A stretch of 64,000 nucleotides of DNA from CAVONV01 sp963697355 (GTDB lineage Bacteria; Acidobacteriota; Vicinamibacteria; Marinacidobacterales; DATDRI01), in assembly GCA_963697355.1 (NCBI GenBank), contig CAVONV010000022.1, positions 186,001 through 250,000 on the forward strand, given 5' to 3'. Of the stretch, positions 26,945 to 36,646 are shown piece by piece; within the stretch, counting starts at the first letter, position 1; each line of letters begins with the position of its first letter. The notes below the pieces were generated by a model that was not told where the DNA came from, made no database searches, and saw only the letters and a list, made by a program, of their open reading frames with translations. A program made the translations under genes and the position numbers.

Positions 26945-27526
26945 GTGCAGGACGTCGTCACGGGGTTGTTCCTGATCCTGGACAACCAGTTCGACGTGGG
27001 CGACATGGTCGAGATCAGCGGTCAGACCGGCGTGGTCACCGAGCTCGGACTGCGCACCACGCGGCTCAGCAACTACCTCGGCCAAACCGTGGTGATTCCC
27101 AATCGCAACATTACCCTGGTCAGCAACTACCGCCGTGGCGCGCTGAAAACCGTCATCGACGTCGCCGCTCAGGACCCCGAGCAAGCGGCGGTCATGGCTT
27201 CCGAGCTCCAGGAGATTAGCGGCGAACTGGCCCGCCAGTTCCAGGGGACGATCCTCTTCCCGCCCGACCCCCCGACGGTGGTGAACTTGCAGACGGGTGA
27301 ACACTTCGTGCGGGTCGTGCTCGATCTGTGGCCGCAACAGCAGGCGCTCGTCGACAGCCAGGTCGTGCCGCGCCTTCGCGAACTGCTCGCGGCGCGCAAA
27401 CTGGAGATCCCGAACAATCGGGTGGCGGTTTTCTTCCGGCTCCCCGAACCGGTACCGGTCTCCCGTGGCAAGAACCGCGGCTGGGTGCCCCCCCCCGAGC
27501 TGACCCGCGGACCCGGCGGTCGTTAG
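26945..27526 (+). pseudogene. MscS mechanosensitive channel, N-terminally truncated
   Basis: The open frame starts upstream (26885), but homology begins at VQDVVTGLFLILDNQFDVGD, the region just after the pore helix of MscS. TTRLSNYLGQTVVIPNRNIT and SNYRRGALKTVIDV follow as in the beta domain, and the C-terminal alpha-beta domain continues to the stop. All transmembrane helices are missing and replaced by unrelated residues read through the inverted-repeat segment. A channel cannot form from this. The GC content is visibly higher than in its neighbours. An intact MscS-type gene lies at 49.6 kb but is a different subfamily. Confidence 0.8.
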
Positions 27527-27703
27527 CCCACGTTGTCCATGGGCGCTTCGCGTCACGCACACCCTGTCTCGTCAGGTTCGGGCGGCGGCACATGTTGCCA
27601 GTCGACTCGTCCCGCTGTGACCGTTTGCGTGCATGCAGCCGTTTCGGCGGCAATTGTCCGAGCGATATCTATTGCCTAGTTATTCGCTGATCATTCCGAC
27701 TTG

Positions 27704-30124
27704 TCAGTTCTGGCGGAGTATATGTATCGGGTCGACCCGGGTAGCGCGACTTGCCGGAACGTAGCACGCGCAAAGCGCCACGGTTACGAAGACGGCGGAC
27801 ACAGCAACAAAAGTCAAAGGATCGGTGGTCTCGACATTGAACAGGAGACTTTCCAGATGGCGACCGAAAACCAGCGCACCGAGTATGCCGATTCCAATGC
27901 CGAAAAGGGCGAGCGACAAACCCTGGCGCAACACCATCGTGAGGATGTCACCCCGCTTGGCGCCAATCGCCATCCGAACTGCAAACTCGGGAAGACGCTG
28001 ATGAGTGCCGAAGGACATGACTCCGTAGATACCTACCGAAGCCAGCACCAAGGAAAGTGAGGCGAAGAGGCTCAAGACGAGCATGACAAAGCGTCTGGAC
28101 GCCAGTGAATCCGCCATGAGTTGGTCCATACCGGCGATGCCATAGACCGGAAGGTCCGGATCGATTTGGAGAATGGCATCTCGGGCCACGGTGGCTGAAT
28201 TCAATGGTGCCGCTGTTGTGCGTAACACAAAGGTCTTCCACCTGAGCCACGAAAAAGCCCTCTGGTTAAACGGCGCATAGACTGCCGGTTGTTCTTCGAT
28301 GTCCAAACCAAAACTAGCAACATCTCCGACGATTCCAACGATAGTGTGTGCTTCCGTCCCTCGCCCTTGGAAAACCCAGTGAATGGTTTGGCCGACGGGG
28401 TTTTCGTCTGGCCAAAAGCGATGCGCCATCGTCTCATTGATCAAGATGACACTGGGTGCGTTCTCGGTGTCGGTGTGAGACAACGCGCGACCCTGAAGTA
28501 GAGGTATACCCATCGTCTTCAGATACTCTGAGTCGATAGCTCGGTAGTCGGCACGCGGGAGTTGGTCCGCGGGTACCTCACGGCCGCCGATCTGGAAACT
28601 CAGATTGGACGATGTCTCACCGAAGGGTACGGCGCTCACCATGGATGCTGAAGTGACACCCGGTAGTGCCGCTAGATTCTCCAAAGCCGAACCAACGAAC
28701 GCCCGTTGCTTGGGAACGGTGTCGTATTTGTTCCCCGTTAGAAACACGTTCAATGTCAGCAAACGATCGGGACTAAACCCCGGGTCCACGTCCGATACAC
28801 GTGCGAACGTGCGGATCAAAAGCCCTGAACCAACCGTGAGCATCAAGGTCAGGGCGACTTGGAAGATAACGAACAGAGCTTGTGGAGACCGTCGCCCGGC
28901 TCCTATCGAGGACGTTCGCCCGCCCTCTCTCAACGCCGTTGTCGGGTGCATGCGCGAAATGGCGAGCGCCGGGGCGAGACCGAAGATGAATCCGGTCGAC
29001 AAGGACAGAACGAGTGAGAAAGCAAGGATGCGATGGTCTACGCGGATCTCCGCCAGTCGAGGAAGACCATCCGGCCCCATGGCCTTCAGGGCTTCGACAC
29101 CCCAGTAGGCGCCTAAGAGACCGAGACAGCCGCCGGCGAGAGACAGCAGGAGTGCTTCCGTGAGGTGTTGTTTGATGAGGCGGCCGCTGCCGGCCCCAAG
29201 CGCAACTCGAAGTGAGATCTCCTTGGACCGGGCCGTGGCCCGTGCCAAAAGAAGATTAGCGACGTTCGCACAGCAGACCAGCAAAACGAGCCCGACTGCG
29301 CCCAATAAAATCAAGAGGGTAGAGCGGATGTCACCTGTCACGGCGGTGTGCAGAGGAGTGAGTATCGCGCGCCATCCTGAGTTCGTATCGGGGTATTGCT
29401 GCTCGAGTTGCCGGACAATGAGTTCTATGTCGGCCTGGGCCTGCTCGAGGGAAACGCCTTCGTGGAGTCGACCCACCGTTCGCAGGAAACGGCCGATGCG
29501 AGACTCAGAGACGTTACCGGCGAGCGTGCCCCAGAGCTCGATCTCCGGATCCGGGAAACGGAAACTCGGAGGCATGACACCGACGACGGTATGAGGGAGA
29601 CCGTTGAGCGTGACGGAACCTCCGACGGCCGTCCGCTCGCCACCGAAGATCCGCTGCCATAGCCCGTAGCTCAAGACCACGACGTTCTCACCGTCGGCAA
29701 CATCATCTTTCGCCGTGAACGTACGACCGACGAGGGGTTGCACGCCTAGGACCGAGAACAGATTTCCCGATGCCCGTATGCCAAGGATCCGTTCGGGGAT
29801 GTTTCTTCCCGTCAGGTTGAATGTCCAATAGGAGAGTGTTGCTAAGCTCTCGAATGTCCGAGTTTGGCGTTGCCAGTCCAAGAAATCGCCATAGGAAACT
29901 CCCATCCGGTCGTCGCCTCCGGCGGGGTCGACCGTGAATATGCTGACCAGTCGATCGGGGGAGTCATAGGGAAGTGGACGGACCAACGTTCCATCGACGA
30001 CACTGAAGATCGCGGTGTTGGCACCGATACCGATGGCCAACGCCGCCACGGCCACGAATGTGAATCCCGGGGCTTTTGCCAATGCACGGACGCCGTACTT
30101 GAAATCTTGCCAAAGCGCTTCCAT
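27704..30124 (-). CDS. ADOP-type MacB/FtsX permease
   Basis: An 806-residue protein with two MacB periplasmic-core plus FtsX permease modules in one chain. It starts MEALWQDFKYGVRALAKAPG, the N-terminal signature of the acidobacterial duplicated orphan permease group, with helix 1 at about 20-42. Three helices cluster near 265-400, and three more near the C-terminus (FVMLVLSLFASLSLVLASVG, ILTMVLRQGLSLALFGIGIG, VSAVFVTVALCACYVPASRA). The conserved MSFGTHQRLPEFAVRMAIGA segment is present. No ATPase gene is adjacent, as expected for this group. What it exports or senses is unknown. Confidence 0.88.
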   Translation of the reverse strand: MEALWQDFKYGVRALAKAPGFTFVAVAALAIGIGANTAIFSVVDGTLVRPLPYDSPDRLVSIFTVDPAGGDDRMGVSYGDFLDWQRQTRTFESLATLSYWTFNLTGRNIPERILGIRASGNLFSVLGVQPLVGRTFTAKDDVADGENVVVLSYGLWQRIFGGERTAVGGSVTLNGLPHTVVGVMPPSFRFPDPEIELWGTLAGNVSESRIGRFLRTVGRLHEGVSLEQAQADIELIVRQLEQQYPDTNSGWRAILTPLHTAVTGDIRSTLLILLGAVGLVLLVCCANVANLLLARATARSKEISLRVALGAGSGRLIKQHLTEALLLSLAGGCLGLLGAYWGVEALKAMGPDGLPRLAEIRVDHRILAFSLVLSLSTGFIFGLAPALAISRMHPTTALREGGRTSSIGAGRRSPQALFVIFQVALTLMLTVGSGLLIRTFARVSDVDPGFSPDRLLTLNVFLTGNKYDTVPKQRAFVGSALENLAALPGVTSASMVSAVPFGETSSNLSFQIGGREVPADQLPRADYRAIDSEYLKTMGIPLLQGRALSHTDTENAPSVILINETMAHRFWPDENPVGQTIHWVFQGRGTEAHTIVGIVGDVASFGLDIEEQPAVYAPFNQRAFSWLRWKTFVLRTTAAPLNSATVARDAILQIDPDLPVYGIAGMDQLMADSLASRRFVMLVLSLFASLSLVLASVGIYGVMSFGTHQRLPEFAVRMAIGAKRGDILTMVLRQGLSLALFGIGIGILGALVFGRHLESLLFNVETTDPLTFVAVSAVFVTVALCACYVPASRATRVDPIHILRQN

Positions 30125-30327
30125 GGTCGCCTCCCTGCCAATGGCACTAAATACACTTCGAGCACTATGATTTGGACGATCGAGGAGGGAAGCCGGTTAG
30201 CTTTTTTTGTGGACGCCGTTCAGGCTTGTAGGGTGAAAGCTCTCTCGATTCGTCAATAGATGGAGAACGGAATGGGTGCTCTCTGTCACTTGATTGTCGT
30301 TTCCTGGACTGATAGATCTCCGCTGCT

Positions 30328-31665
30328 ATGAGTGATCTTCGGTTTCCCGATAGCCCCGTATTCTACCGCGTTCTCGATCGCAGCTACCTCGAGGTTGTGC
30401 GAGGGGAAGGTGTCTTTCTCTACGACGCGGCCGGCCGACGGTACATGGATGGCTGCGGCGGCGCTCTCGTTGTCAACATCGGTCACGGACGGCGGGAAGT
30501 GGCAGCTGCAATGGCGGAGCAGGCAGGCCGTGTGGCCTACGCGCATGGTTCCATGTTCACGGCGAGCGTCATCGAGGATCTCAGTGCGGCCCTCGCGGAG
30601 CTCCTGCCGGGCGATCTGGATAAGATCTATCTCGTCCACGGTGGAACCGAAGCGACCGAGACCGCGATCAAACTGGCGCGCCAGTTCCATTTGGCGCGCG
30701 GCGAGACGGACAAGCACCGTGTCGTTGGGCTTCGCCCGAGCTACCACGGCAACACTCTAGGCGCTCTGTCCGCGTCGGGTCGCGAGCCTTTGAGAAGGCC
30801 CTACGAACCGATGCTTTCGGACTTTCCCCGAATTCCTGCTCCTTATTGCTACCGTTGCCCCTGGGGACTCGCACCACCGAAATGTGCCGTGAAGTGTGCG
30901 GATGAGCTCGATGTTCTTTTGGGAAGCGAGGGCGCGGGATCGTTCTCCGCTTTCATCGCCGAGCCCATCGGCGGCTCGTCCACGGGCGCCACGGTGCCGC
31001 CTCCCGGCTACTTCCCGCGCATACGTGAAATCTGCAACCGGCACGATGTTCTCTTCATTGCCGACGAGGTGTTGACCGGGATGGGTCGTACGGGGCGATA
31101 TCTCGCTTTGGAACATTTCGGCGTGGTTCCGGATATGATTCTCCTCGGCAAGGGCTTGAGCAGTGGGTACATTCCGGCTGGGGCGCTGGGCGTCGGGACT
31201 GCGATCGTGGAGACCGTGCGGGAGAAGTTTGGCAACTTCACACACGGCTATACCTACTCTCATCATCCCGTTGTGGCGGCGGCGTGCCGGGAGGTTCTCG
31301 CGGTTTTGAAGCGGCAGCATCTCGTCGAGCGGGCGGAGACGCAAGGACGCTACCTTTTTGAGAAGCTCCAAGATCTCCAGCAGTTTCCCGCCGTGGGTGA
31401 TATCCGAGGACGGGGGCTTCTGGTGGGCGTGGAAATTGTGTCCGACCGCAAGACCAAAAAGCCGTTTCCTCGCAGCCGCAAATGGATCGAGGAGCTCACA
31501 AGAAGAGCTTTCGACAAAGGTCTTCTCGTCTACCCTTCGACGGGTTGCGCCGATGGGGTGGAGGGAGATCTATTCAATCTGGCCCCTCCGTTGGTCATCG
31601 AGGAGGGGGAAATCAATCAAATGGTCTCGATTCTCAAAAAGATCTTCGAGGAGATGGAACCATGA
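30328..31665 (+). CDS. Class III aminotransferase (first of two)
   Basis: A 445-residue PLP enzyme. Visible motifs: VHGGTEATETAIKLARQFH, SYHGNTLGALS, FIADEVLTGMGRTGRYLALE and the PLP-binding lysine in LLGKGLSSGYIPAGALG. CYRCPWGLAPPKCAVKC is a Cys-rich insert shared with the next gene. Class III enzymes of this subgroup transaminate omega-amino acids or diamines. The stop overlaps the ATG of the next aminotransferase (ATGA), so the two are co-translated and may act on successive steps or as partners. Substrate not determined. Confidence 0.88.
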   Translation: MSDLRFPDSPVFYRVLDRSYLEVVRGEGVFLYDAAGRRYMDGCGGALVVNIGHGRREVAAAMAEQAGRVAYAHGSMFTASVIEDLSAALAELLPGDLDKIYLVHGGTEATETAIKLARQFHLARGETDKHRVVGLRPSYHGNTLGALSASGREPLRRPYEPMLSDFPRIPAPYCYRCPWGLAPPKCAVKCADELDVLLGSEGAGSFSAFIAEPIGGSSTGATVPPPGYFPRIREICNRHDVLFIADEVLTGMGRTGRYLALEHFGVVPDMILLGKGLSSGYIPAGALGVGTAIVETVREKFGNFTHGYTYSHHPVVAAACREVLAVLKRQHLVERAETQGRYLFEKLQDLQQFPAVGDIRGRGLLVGVEIVSDRKTKKPFPRSRKWIEELTRRAFDKGLLVYPSTGCADGVEGDLFNLAPPLVIEEGEINQMVSILKKIFEEMEP

Positions 31666-32990
31666 CGCAACTCGACGTTCCAGACATTCGCACACCCCTT
31701 CCGGGTCCCCGGGCCAAAGAGCTCATCGAGCGGGACCACCAGTGGGTCTCGCAGAACTACATCAAAGACTATCCCCTAGTGGTAGACCGTGCCGAGGGGA
31801 TGGTCGTTACCGATCTCGACGGAAACCGGTTTCTCGACTTCGCCGCGGGCATCGCGGTTTGCTCCACCGGACATTGCCATCCACGAGTCGTCGATGCCAT
31901 TCGGGATCAGGCCGGACGCTTCTTACACATGTGTGCCACGGACTTCTACTACGCCGAGGTGGTCGAGCTTGCCGAACGGCTGGCACGAGTCGCACCCGGA
32001 TCGAGCGCGAAGCGTGTTTTCTTCACTAATTCCGGTGCCGAGGCTGTGGAGACATCCATCAAGCTGGCCCGCCTCCGGACCGGTCGCCAGAAGATCCTGG
32101 GTTTTTTCGGCGCGTTTCACGGACGCACGTTGGGGGCGGGCTCTCTTACGTCCAGCAAGGCCGTTCAAAGGAAAGGCTACGGTCCCTTCGTTCCCGAAGT
32201 GCATCATACCTATTACGCCACCTGCTATCGCTGTCCTGTGGGCCGTCAGCCGGAGAGCTGTCGTTTGGAGTGTCTCGATCACCTCGAAAAAACGCTCTTC
32301 AAAACGATCGCACCGCCGGACGAAATCGCCGCCATTGTCGTGGAGCCGGTATTTGGTGAAGGAGGTTACTATCCACCCAAACCGGGATTCCTCGAACGGC
32401 TGGCCGAGCTGGCTCATCAGCATGGCATACTGCTCATTGCCGATGAGATCCAGTCAGGGCTCGGGCGTACAGGTAAGATGTTCGCTTGTGAGCACTACGG
32501 TATCGAGCCGGACATGATCCTGCTCGCTAAAGGTATCGCTTCCGGCATGCCCCTCGCCGCGGTCATCGCTCGCGATGATGTCATGAAGTGGAATTCTGGA
32601 GGACACGGCAGCACATTCGGGGGGAACCCCGTATCCTGTGCGGCGGCGCTGGCGACGCTTGATTTGATCGAGGAAGGTCTCGTCGAGAATGCGGCGCGGG
32701 TAGGTGCTCATTTGAAGAAGGGATTAGAAGACCTGCAGCTGCGTCACTCGACCATCGGTGACGTTCGGGGACTGGGGTTGATGATCGCGATCGATCTGGT
32801 CAAAGATCGCAAGAGCCGAGAGCCCGCACCAAAGGAGCAGGCGAGGGTGCTTCTCGAGTCTTTCCATAAGGGACTCATCCTACTCGGTTGTGGAGCCAGT
32901 GCCGTACGTATGGCGACTCCCCTGACGGTAAGCGAGCGTGAAGTCGATCGAGCGCTCGAGATCTTGGACATGGTGTTGAGACAACCGTGA
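31662..32990 (+). CDS. Class III aminotransferase, 4-aminobutyrate/ornithine type
   Basis: A 442-residue protein. The ATG at 31662 is chosen because it overlaps the previous stop and gives the family N-terminus (LPGPRAKELIERDHQWVS). Motifs: FTNSGAEAVETSIKLARL, FHGRTLGAGSLTSS, LIADEIQSGLGRTGKMFACE and the PLP lysine in LLAKGIASGMPLAAVIA, then HGSTFGGNPVSCAAALAT. IVVEPVFGEGGYYPPKPGF resembles GabT-like enzymes that act on 4-aminobutyrate or other omega-amino acids. The gene is followed at once by a CoA-transferase remnant, suggesting the cluster once continued into acyl-CoA chemistry. Confidence 0.88.
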   Translation: MTQLDVPDIRTPLPGPRAKELIERDHQWVSQNYIKDYPLVVDRAEGMVVTDLDGNRFLDFAAGIAVCSTGHCHPRVVDAIRDQAGRFLHMCATDFYYAEVVELAERLARVAPGSSAKRVFFTNSGAEAVETSIKLARLRTGRQKILGFFGAFHGRTLGAGSLTSSKAVQRKGYGPFVPEVHHTYYATCYRCPVGRQPESCRLECLDHLEKTLFKTIAPPDEIAAIVVEPVFGEGGYYPPKPGFLERLAELAHQHGILLIADEIQSGLGRTGKMFACEHYGIEPDMILLAKGIASGMPLAAVIARDDVMKWNSGGHGSTFGGNPVSCAAALATLDLIEEGLVENAARVGAHLKKGLEDLQLRHSTIGDVRGLGLMIAIDLVKDRKSREPAPKEQARVLLESFHKGLILLGCGASAVRMATPLTVSEREVDRALEILDMVLRQP

Positions 32991-33163
32991 GTGGCAAGCT
33001 TCTCTCGATGAGCGAAGCCGTCCGGCGTTTCGTCTCCAATGGTGATGTGGTGATGGCCGACAGACTCACCCATCTCATTCACTTTGCAGCAGGACACGAG
33101 TTCATTCGCCAAAAAAAGAAAGACCTCACGCTGCGCCGCCTGACCCGCACCAGCGTCTATTGA
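32987..33163 (+). pseudogene. CoA-transferase subunit A, N-terminal remnant
   Basis: Starting with a GTG overlapping the aminotransferase stop, a 58-residue frame reads KLLSMSEAVRRFVSNGDVV...THLIHFAAGHEFIRQKKKDLT...RLTRTSVY and stops. This matches the first 55 or so residues of glutaconate-type CoA-transferase subunit A (SMxEAVRRFVxDG, AAGHExIRQ). About 230 residues and subunit B are missing, so it is a truncated remnant. The break is near 33155, just before the symporter gene. Confidence 0.65.
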
Positions 33164-33228
33164 AATGTACCTGTCTCATCCGCGAGAGACGTTCGGCCGG
33201 TGCTCGAGTGACGCTGGAGTTATCCGGG

Positions 33229-34683
33229 ATGCCTGACGCCCCGCCGGCGATCTCCCCGTCCCTCCTCGGCGGATTCCTGATTCTATATGTTCTTGGGATG
33301 TACGGTCTGGCTTTCGTAGCTCAAAAACGGATCCGGACCAACGAGGACTTCGTGGTGGCGGGCCGGCGCCTTCCACTCTCTTTGGCTTGGGCCACCTTGC
33401 TGGCAACTTGGTTCGGTGCGGGAACGTTGTTGACGGTTACCGATGAGGTGAGCCGTCACGGCGTCAGGAGGGCCGCTCTTGATCCACTCGGCGCCGGAAT
33501 CTGCCTGATCCTTGCTGGCTTGTTCTTTGCCGGCCCCCTTTGGGAAATGAAACTTCTCACTTTGGCGGACTTCTTTCGCCGACGCTTTGGAACCCGGGCG
33601 GAACTGCTGTCCGCGTTCATCATGGTGCCCACCTACTTCGGGTGGATTGCCGTCCAGTTGATGGCTCTCGCTTCTCTACTCGAGCACTTTTTCAACATCC
33701 CGTTCACTATCGGAATACCGTTGGTGGCCGTCATCGCCATGGGCTACACACTTCTGGGTGGAATGTGGTCGGTCACTCTGACCGACGCGGTGCAGATCAC
33801 GCTGGTGCTGGCGGGGCTGGTCGTGCTCGCGGTGAACGTGCTCATGACGCTGGGAGCTGGAAGCGCAGTGGAGGGGTGGTTTCGCCTGACGACGGCCTTG
33901 CCGAAAAGGTTACTCGAGCCGGTGCCTTCGGAGTCGTTCCGGGCGGTACTCACATGGCTTTCGGTCCTCCTGGTGGGGGCACTGGGAAATATTCCGGGAC
34001 AAGATTTGCTCCAACGCGTCTTCGCGACCAGAAGCGCGAGGGTGGCGCAACGGGCCTGTATACTTGCCGGCATCGCCTATTTAGGATTCGGTTGCATTCC
34101 CGTTCTGCTAGGTCTAGCTTCCCACCTGCTCCTGCCCGGAGGCGTGGAGCGGTCCGTTCTTCCAGCGCTGGCTCGGCTTTTCTTCACTCCCGCTGCGCTG
34201 GTTGTTTTTACGATCGCGCTCACCTCGGCCGTATTGTCCACGATCGACAGTGCGATTCTCTCTCCCGCCAGTGTTCTTGCGCAAAACGTGTTCGGACGCG
34301 GCAAGGGGAGGAAAGTGTCGTTGCTCACCTTGAACCGTCTTTCCGTGGTGCTCGTCACTGCAGCGAGTGTGATCGTGGCCTTTGTCGGAGATAGCGCCTA
34401 CGGTCTCCTCGAAGACGCTTATGAGCTTCCCTTCGTCGCACTTTTCGTGCCGCTGTCGATGGGACTATTCGTAAAGTTGAGGGGGGAACGTCGAGCGGTC
34501 TTCTCCATGGCTGTCGGTGTCACGCTTTGGCTCATCCACTACGTGGCGGCTTGGGATACCTTTCTGCCCTTTTGGCTCGAGCCTCACGGTGTATCCCTCC
34601 CCGTGTCGCTGAGCGTCACCACATGCAGCTTGTTAGCCTATCTTGGGATTGGATCCGGTGATGAAAAGACGCCAAATTGCTAG
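33229..34683 (+). CDS. Sodium:solute symporter family transporter
   Basis: A 484-residue membrane protein; an in-frame ATG at 33160 would add 23 residues. About 13 helices. The family features include AGRRLPLSLAWATLLATWFGAGT in helices 1-2 with the unwound Gly-rich stretch, MGYTLLGGMWSVTLTDAVQITLV, and TSAVLSTIDSAILSPASVLAQN, which resembles the Na2-site serine region. It probably imports a solute with Na+. Its position after two omega-aminotransferases and before two amidohydrolases suggests an amino acid or amide substrate, but this is inference from context. Confidence 0.85.
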   Translation: MPDAPPAISPSLLGGFLILYVLGMYGLAFVAQKRIRTNEDFVVAGRRLPLSLAWATLLATWFGAGTLLTVTDEVSRHGVRRAALDPLGAGICLILAGLFFAGPLWEMKLLTLADFFRRRFGTRAELLSAFIMVPTYFGWIAVQLMALASLLEHFFNIPFTIGIPLVAVIAMGYTLLGGMWSVTLTDAVQITLVLAGLVVLAVNVLMTLGAGSAVEGWFRLTTALPKRLLEPVPSESFRAVLTWLSVLLVGALGNIPGQDLLQRVFATRSARVAQRACILAGIAYLGFGCIPVLLGLASHLLLPGGVERSVLPALARLFFTPAALVVFTIALTSAVLSTIDSAILSPASVLAQNVFGRGKGRKVSLLTLNRLSVVLVTAASVIVAFVGDSAYGLLEDAYELPFVALFVPLSMGLFVKLRGERRAVFSMAVGVTLWLIHYVAAWDTFLPFWLEPHGVSLPVSLSVTTCSLLAYLGIGSGDEKTPNC

Positions 34684-34772
34684 GTCGTGACCGTCCTTTT
34701 GGTTGTGGGCTTGCGGCATCGGGGGTGAAGAGAATACGCTCATGACGTTGAATATTCCCTCCAAGGAAGTAG

Positions 34773-36558
34773 GTGAACATGGGAGGAAAAGCGGTTTTCT
34801 TGTTAATTGCCTGCATTCTGAGCATTCCTTGCTGTAATGAGGATTCACGTTCTATGGATGAAGCACAGACCATTTTGACCGGCGGCGAGATCCTGACGCT
34901 CGATCCTGAGATGCGGGTTGTCGAGGCTTTGGCCGTGGGAGAGGGGAGGATCCTCGCTCTTGGGTCCGAATCGGATGTCTTGGCTGCGACTCGAGGGCCG
35001 GCGACTCGGATAGTCGACCTGGGGGGAAGAGTCGTTGCTCCATCGTTCAAGGATCACCATCTCCACGTCGTCGACGTGGGATTCTCTCTTCTCAACGCCG
35101 AGCGGGAGGGAGCTTTGTTCCTCGATTTATCTGGAGCCCATTCCCCGACAGAGATCGCCTCGCGGGTTCGGGAAAGAGCGGCAGAGACACCTGAAGGAAC
35201 GTGGATCCTGGGCAAGGGGTGGAGCCAAGGTGCTTGGGGAAGTCGGGTCCTTCCGACACATCACCTGCTTACCGATGCTGCCCCCCGCCATCCTGTGTTC
35301 TTGACACGCACCGACGGGCACTGCGGGTGGACCAATGCCGAGGCGCTACGAATGGCAGGTATTACGCGTGACACGGAAGATCCCGCCGGCGGATCCATTC
35401 TCCACCTGGAAGACGGATCGCCTTCGGGGATCTTACTCGAGCGGGCCAATGAAGCCGTGGTCGCCCTGATCCCAGGACCGACCGATGACGACGTCGATGA
35501 GGCCTTTCGGCTTTCGGTCCATGAGCTCGCCGCGCGGGGCATCACCGAAGTTTACGACGCCGGCTTCCTGGCGTTCCCCGGGGTAGTAGGCATGAATGTG
35601 CCCTTCGACCGTTACCTAAAGATTCTGAGGCGTGCCGATGCGGAGGAGCCTCTTCCGCTCCGGGTGAATCTAATGATCCCTTCACCTAGCGTGCTCGCCG
35701 ATGAAGTGGTGGAGAAGCCTGATGCATTCGTGTTCTCTCCCCGCCTCAGAGTGACCCATATCAAGCTGTTCCTCGACGGCGCCATGGGAAGTCGAGGCGC
35801 GGCGCTCCGGTCCGCTTATTCCGACGACCCGTCCTCCCGGGGTGTTCTTCGGATGTCGGCAAGAAGAGCTCGAACGTGAAGTGATCCGGGCCATTGAGGC
35901 GGGGCTCGACGTGGCGACTCACGCGATTGGCGACGAGGCTGTGGGACAAGCGCTGGATGTGTATGAGTCTTTGTTGAAACAGAAACCGGAGCTGGCTCCG
36001 CGGCGGTTGCGAGTCGAGCATTTCTCCTTTGCTTCCGACAATGATATCGAGAGGGCGTCCCGTCTAGGGATTCTGCTGGTGGTTCAGCCGGGCTTCATCT
36101 ACCCCGACGAGGCAGGCAATACCATGGAAGACGAACGCTTGGGCGAAGAGCGAGCCCGGGGAGCGTACGCGCTGGCTCGGCTCGAGCAGCTCGGTGCCGC
36201 AATGGCGGGCTCCTCTGATGACTTCACGATTCCACCTTCTCCTTTTTGGAACTTCTATGCAGCGGTGACGCGCAAGAATCCGGCGGGGGCACCGCTCGGC
36301 GGATGGCACAGCGGCGAAAGGCTGACGAGAGAACAGAGTCTCCGCTTGTTCACTCGTTTCCACCCACAGGGAGGTGGGCGGGGAGAGACCCTCTACTCCT
36401 CGTTGAGAATCGGCGGTCCTGCCGATTGCGTGGTCCTTTCGGCGAATCCCTTGACTGCGAAGGAACCGAACATACTCAATATCCGCATCCATGCCACGAT
36501 GCTCGGCGGCGAGCTCTCCTTCCATGACGGGACGTTGACGGGGCTTCAGGTTCCCTAG
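34773..36558 (+). CDS. YtcJ-type amidohydrolase lipoprotein, one frameshift
   Basis: About 594 residues. An N-terminal lipobox is present (LSIPC18C). Metal-site motifs: FKDHHLHVVD (HxH), TRTDGHCGWTNAEALRMAGI, IKLFLDGAMGSRGAALRS, THAIGDEAV and VEHFSF. These are typical of metal-dependent amidohydrolases of the YtcJ group. The frame breaks at about 35859: ATGTCGGCAAGAA reads MSARRART and stops, whereas dropping one G gives LRMSQEELEREVIRAIEAGL. Again one extra base. The next gene is a paralogue of the same family. Substrate unknown. Confidence 0.82.
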
Positions 36559-36646
36559 ACCGACAATACATCACTGCAAAGTAAGCACATATCGACTTCG
36601 GAACCGAAGAGTATTAGACTTCCTTTTTGGTGGAGGAAGCGAAGTC

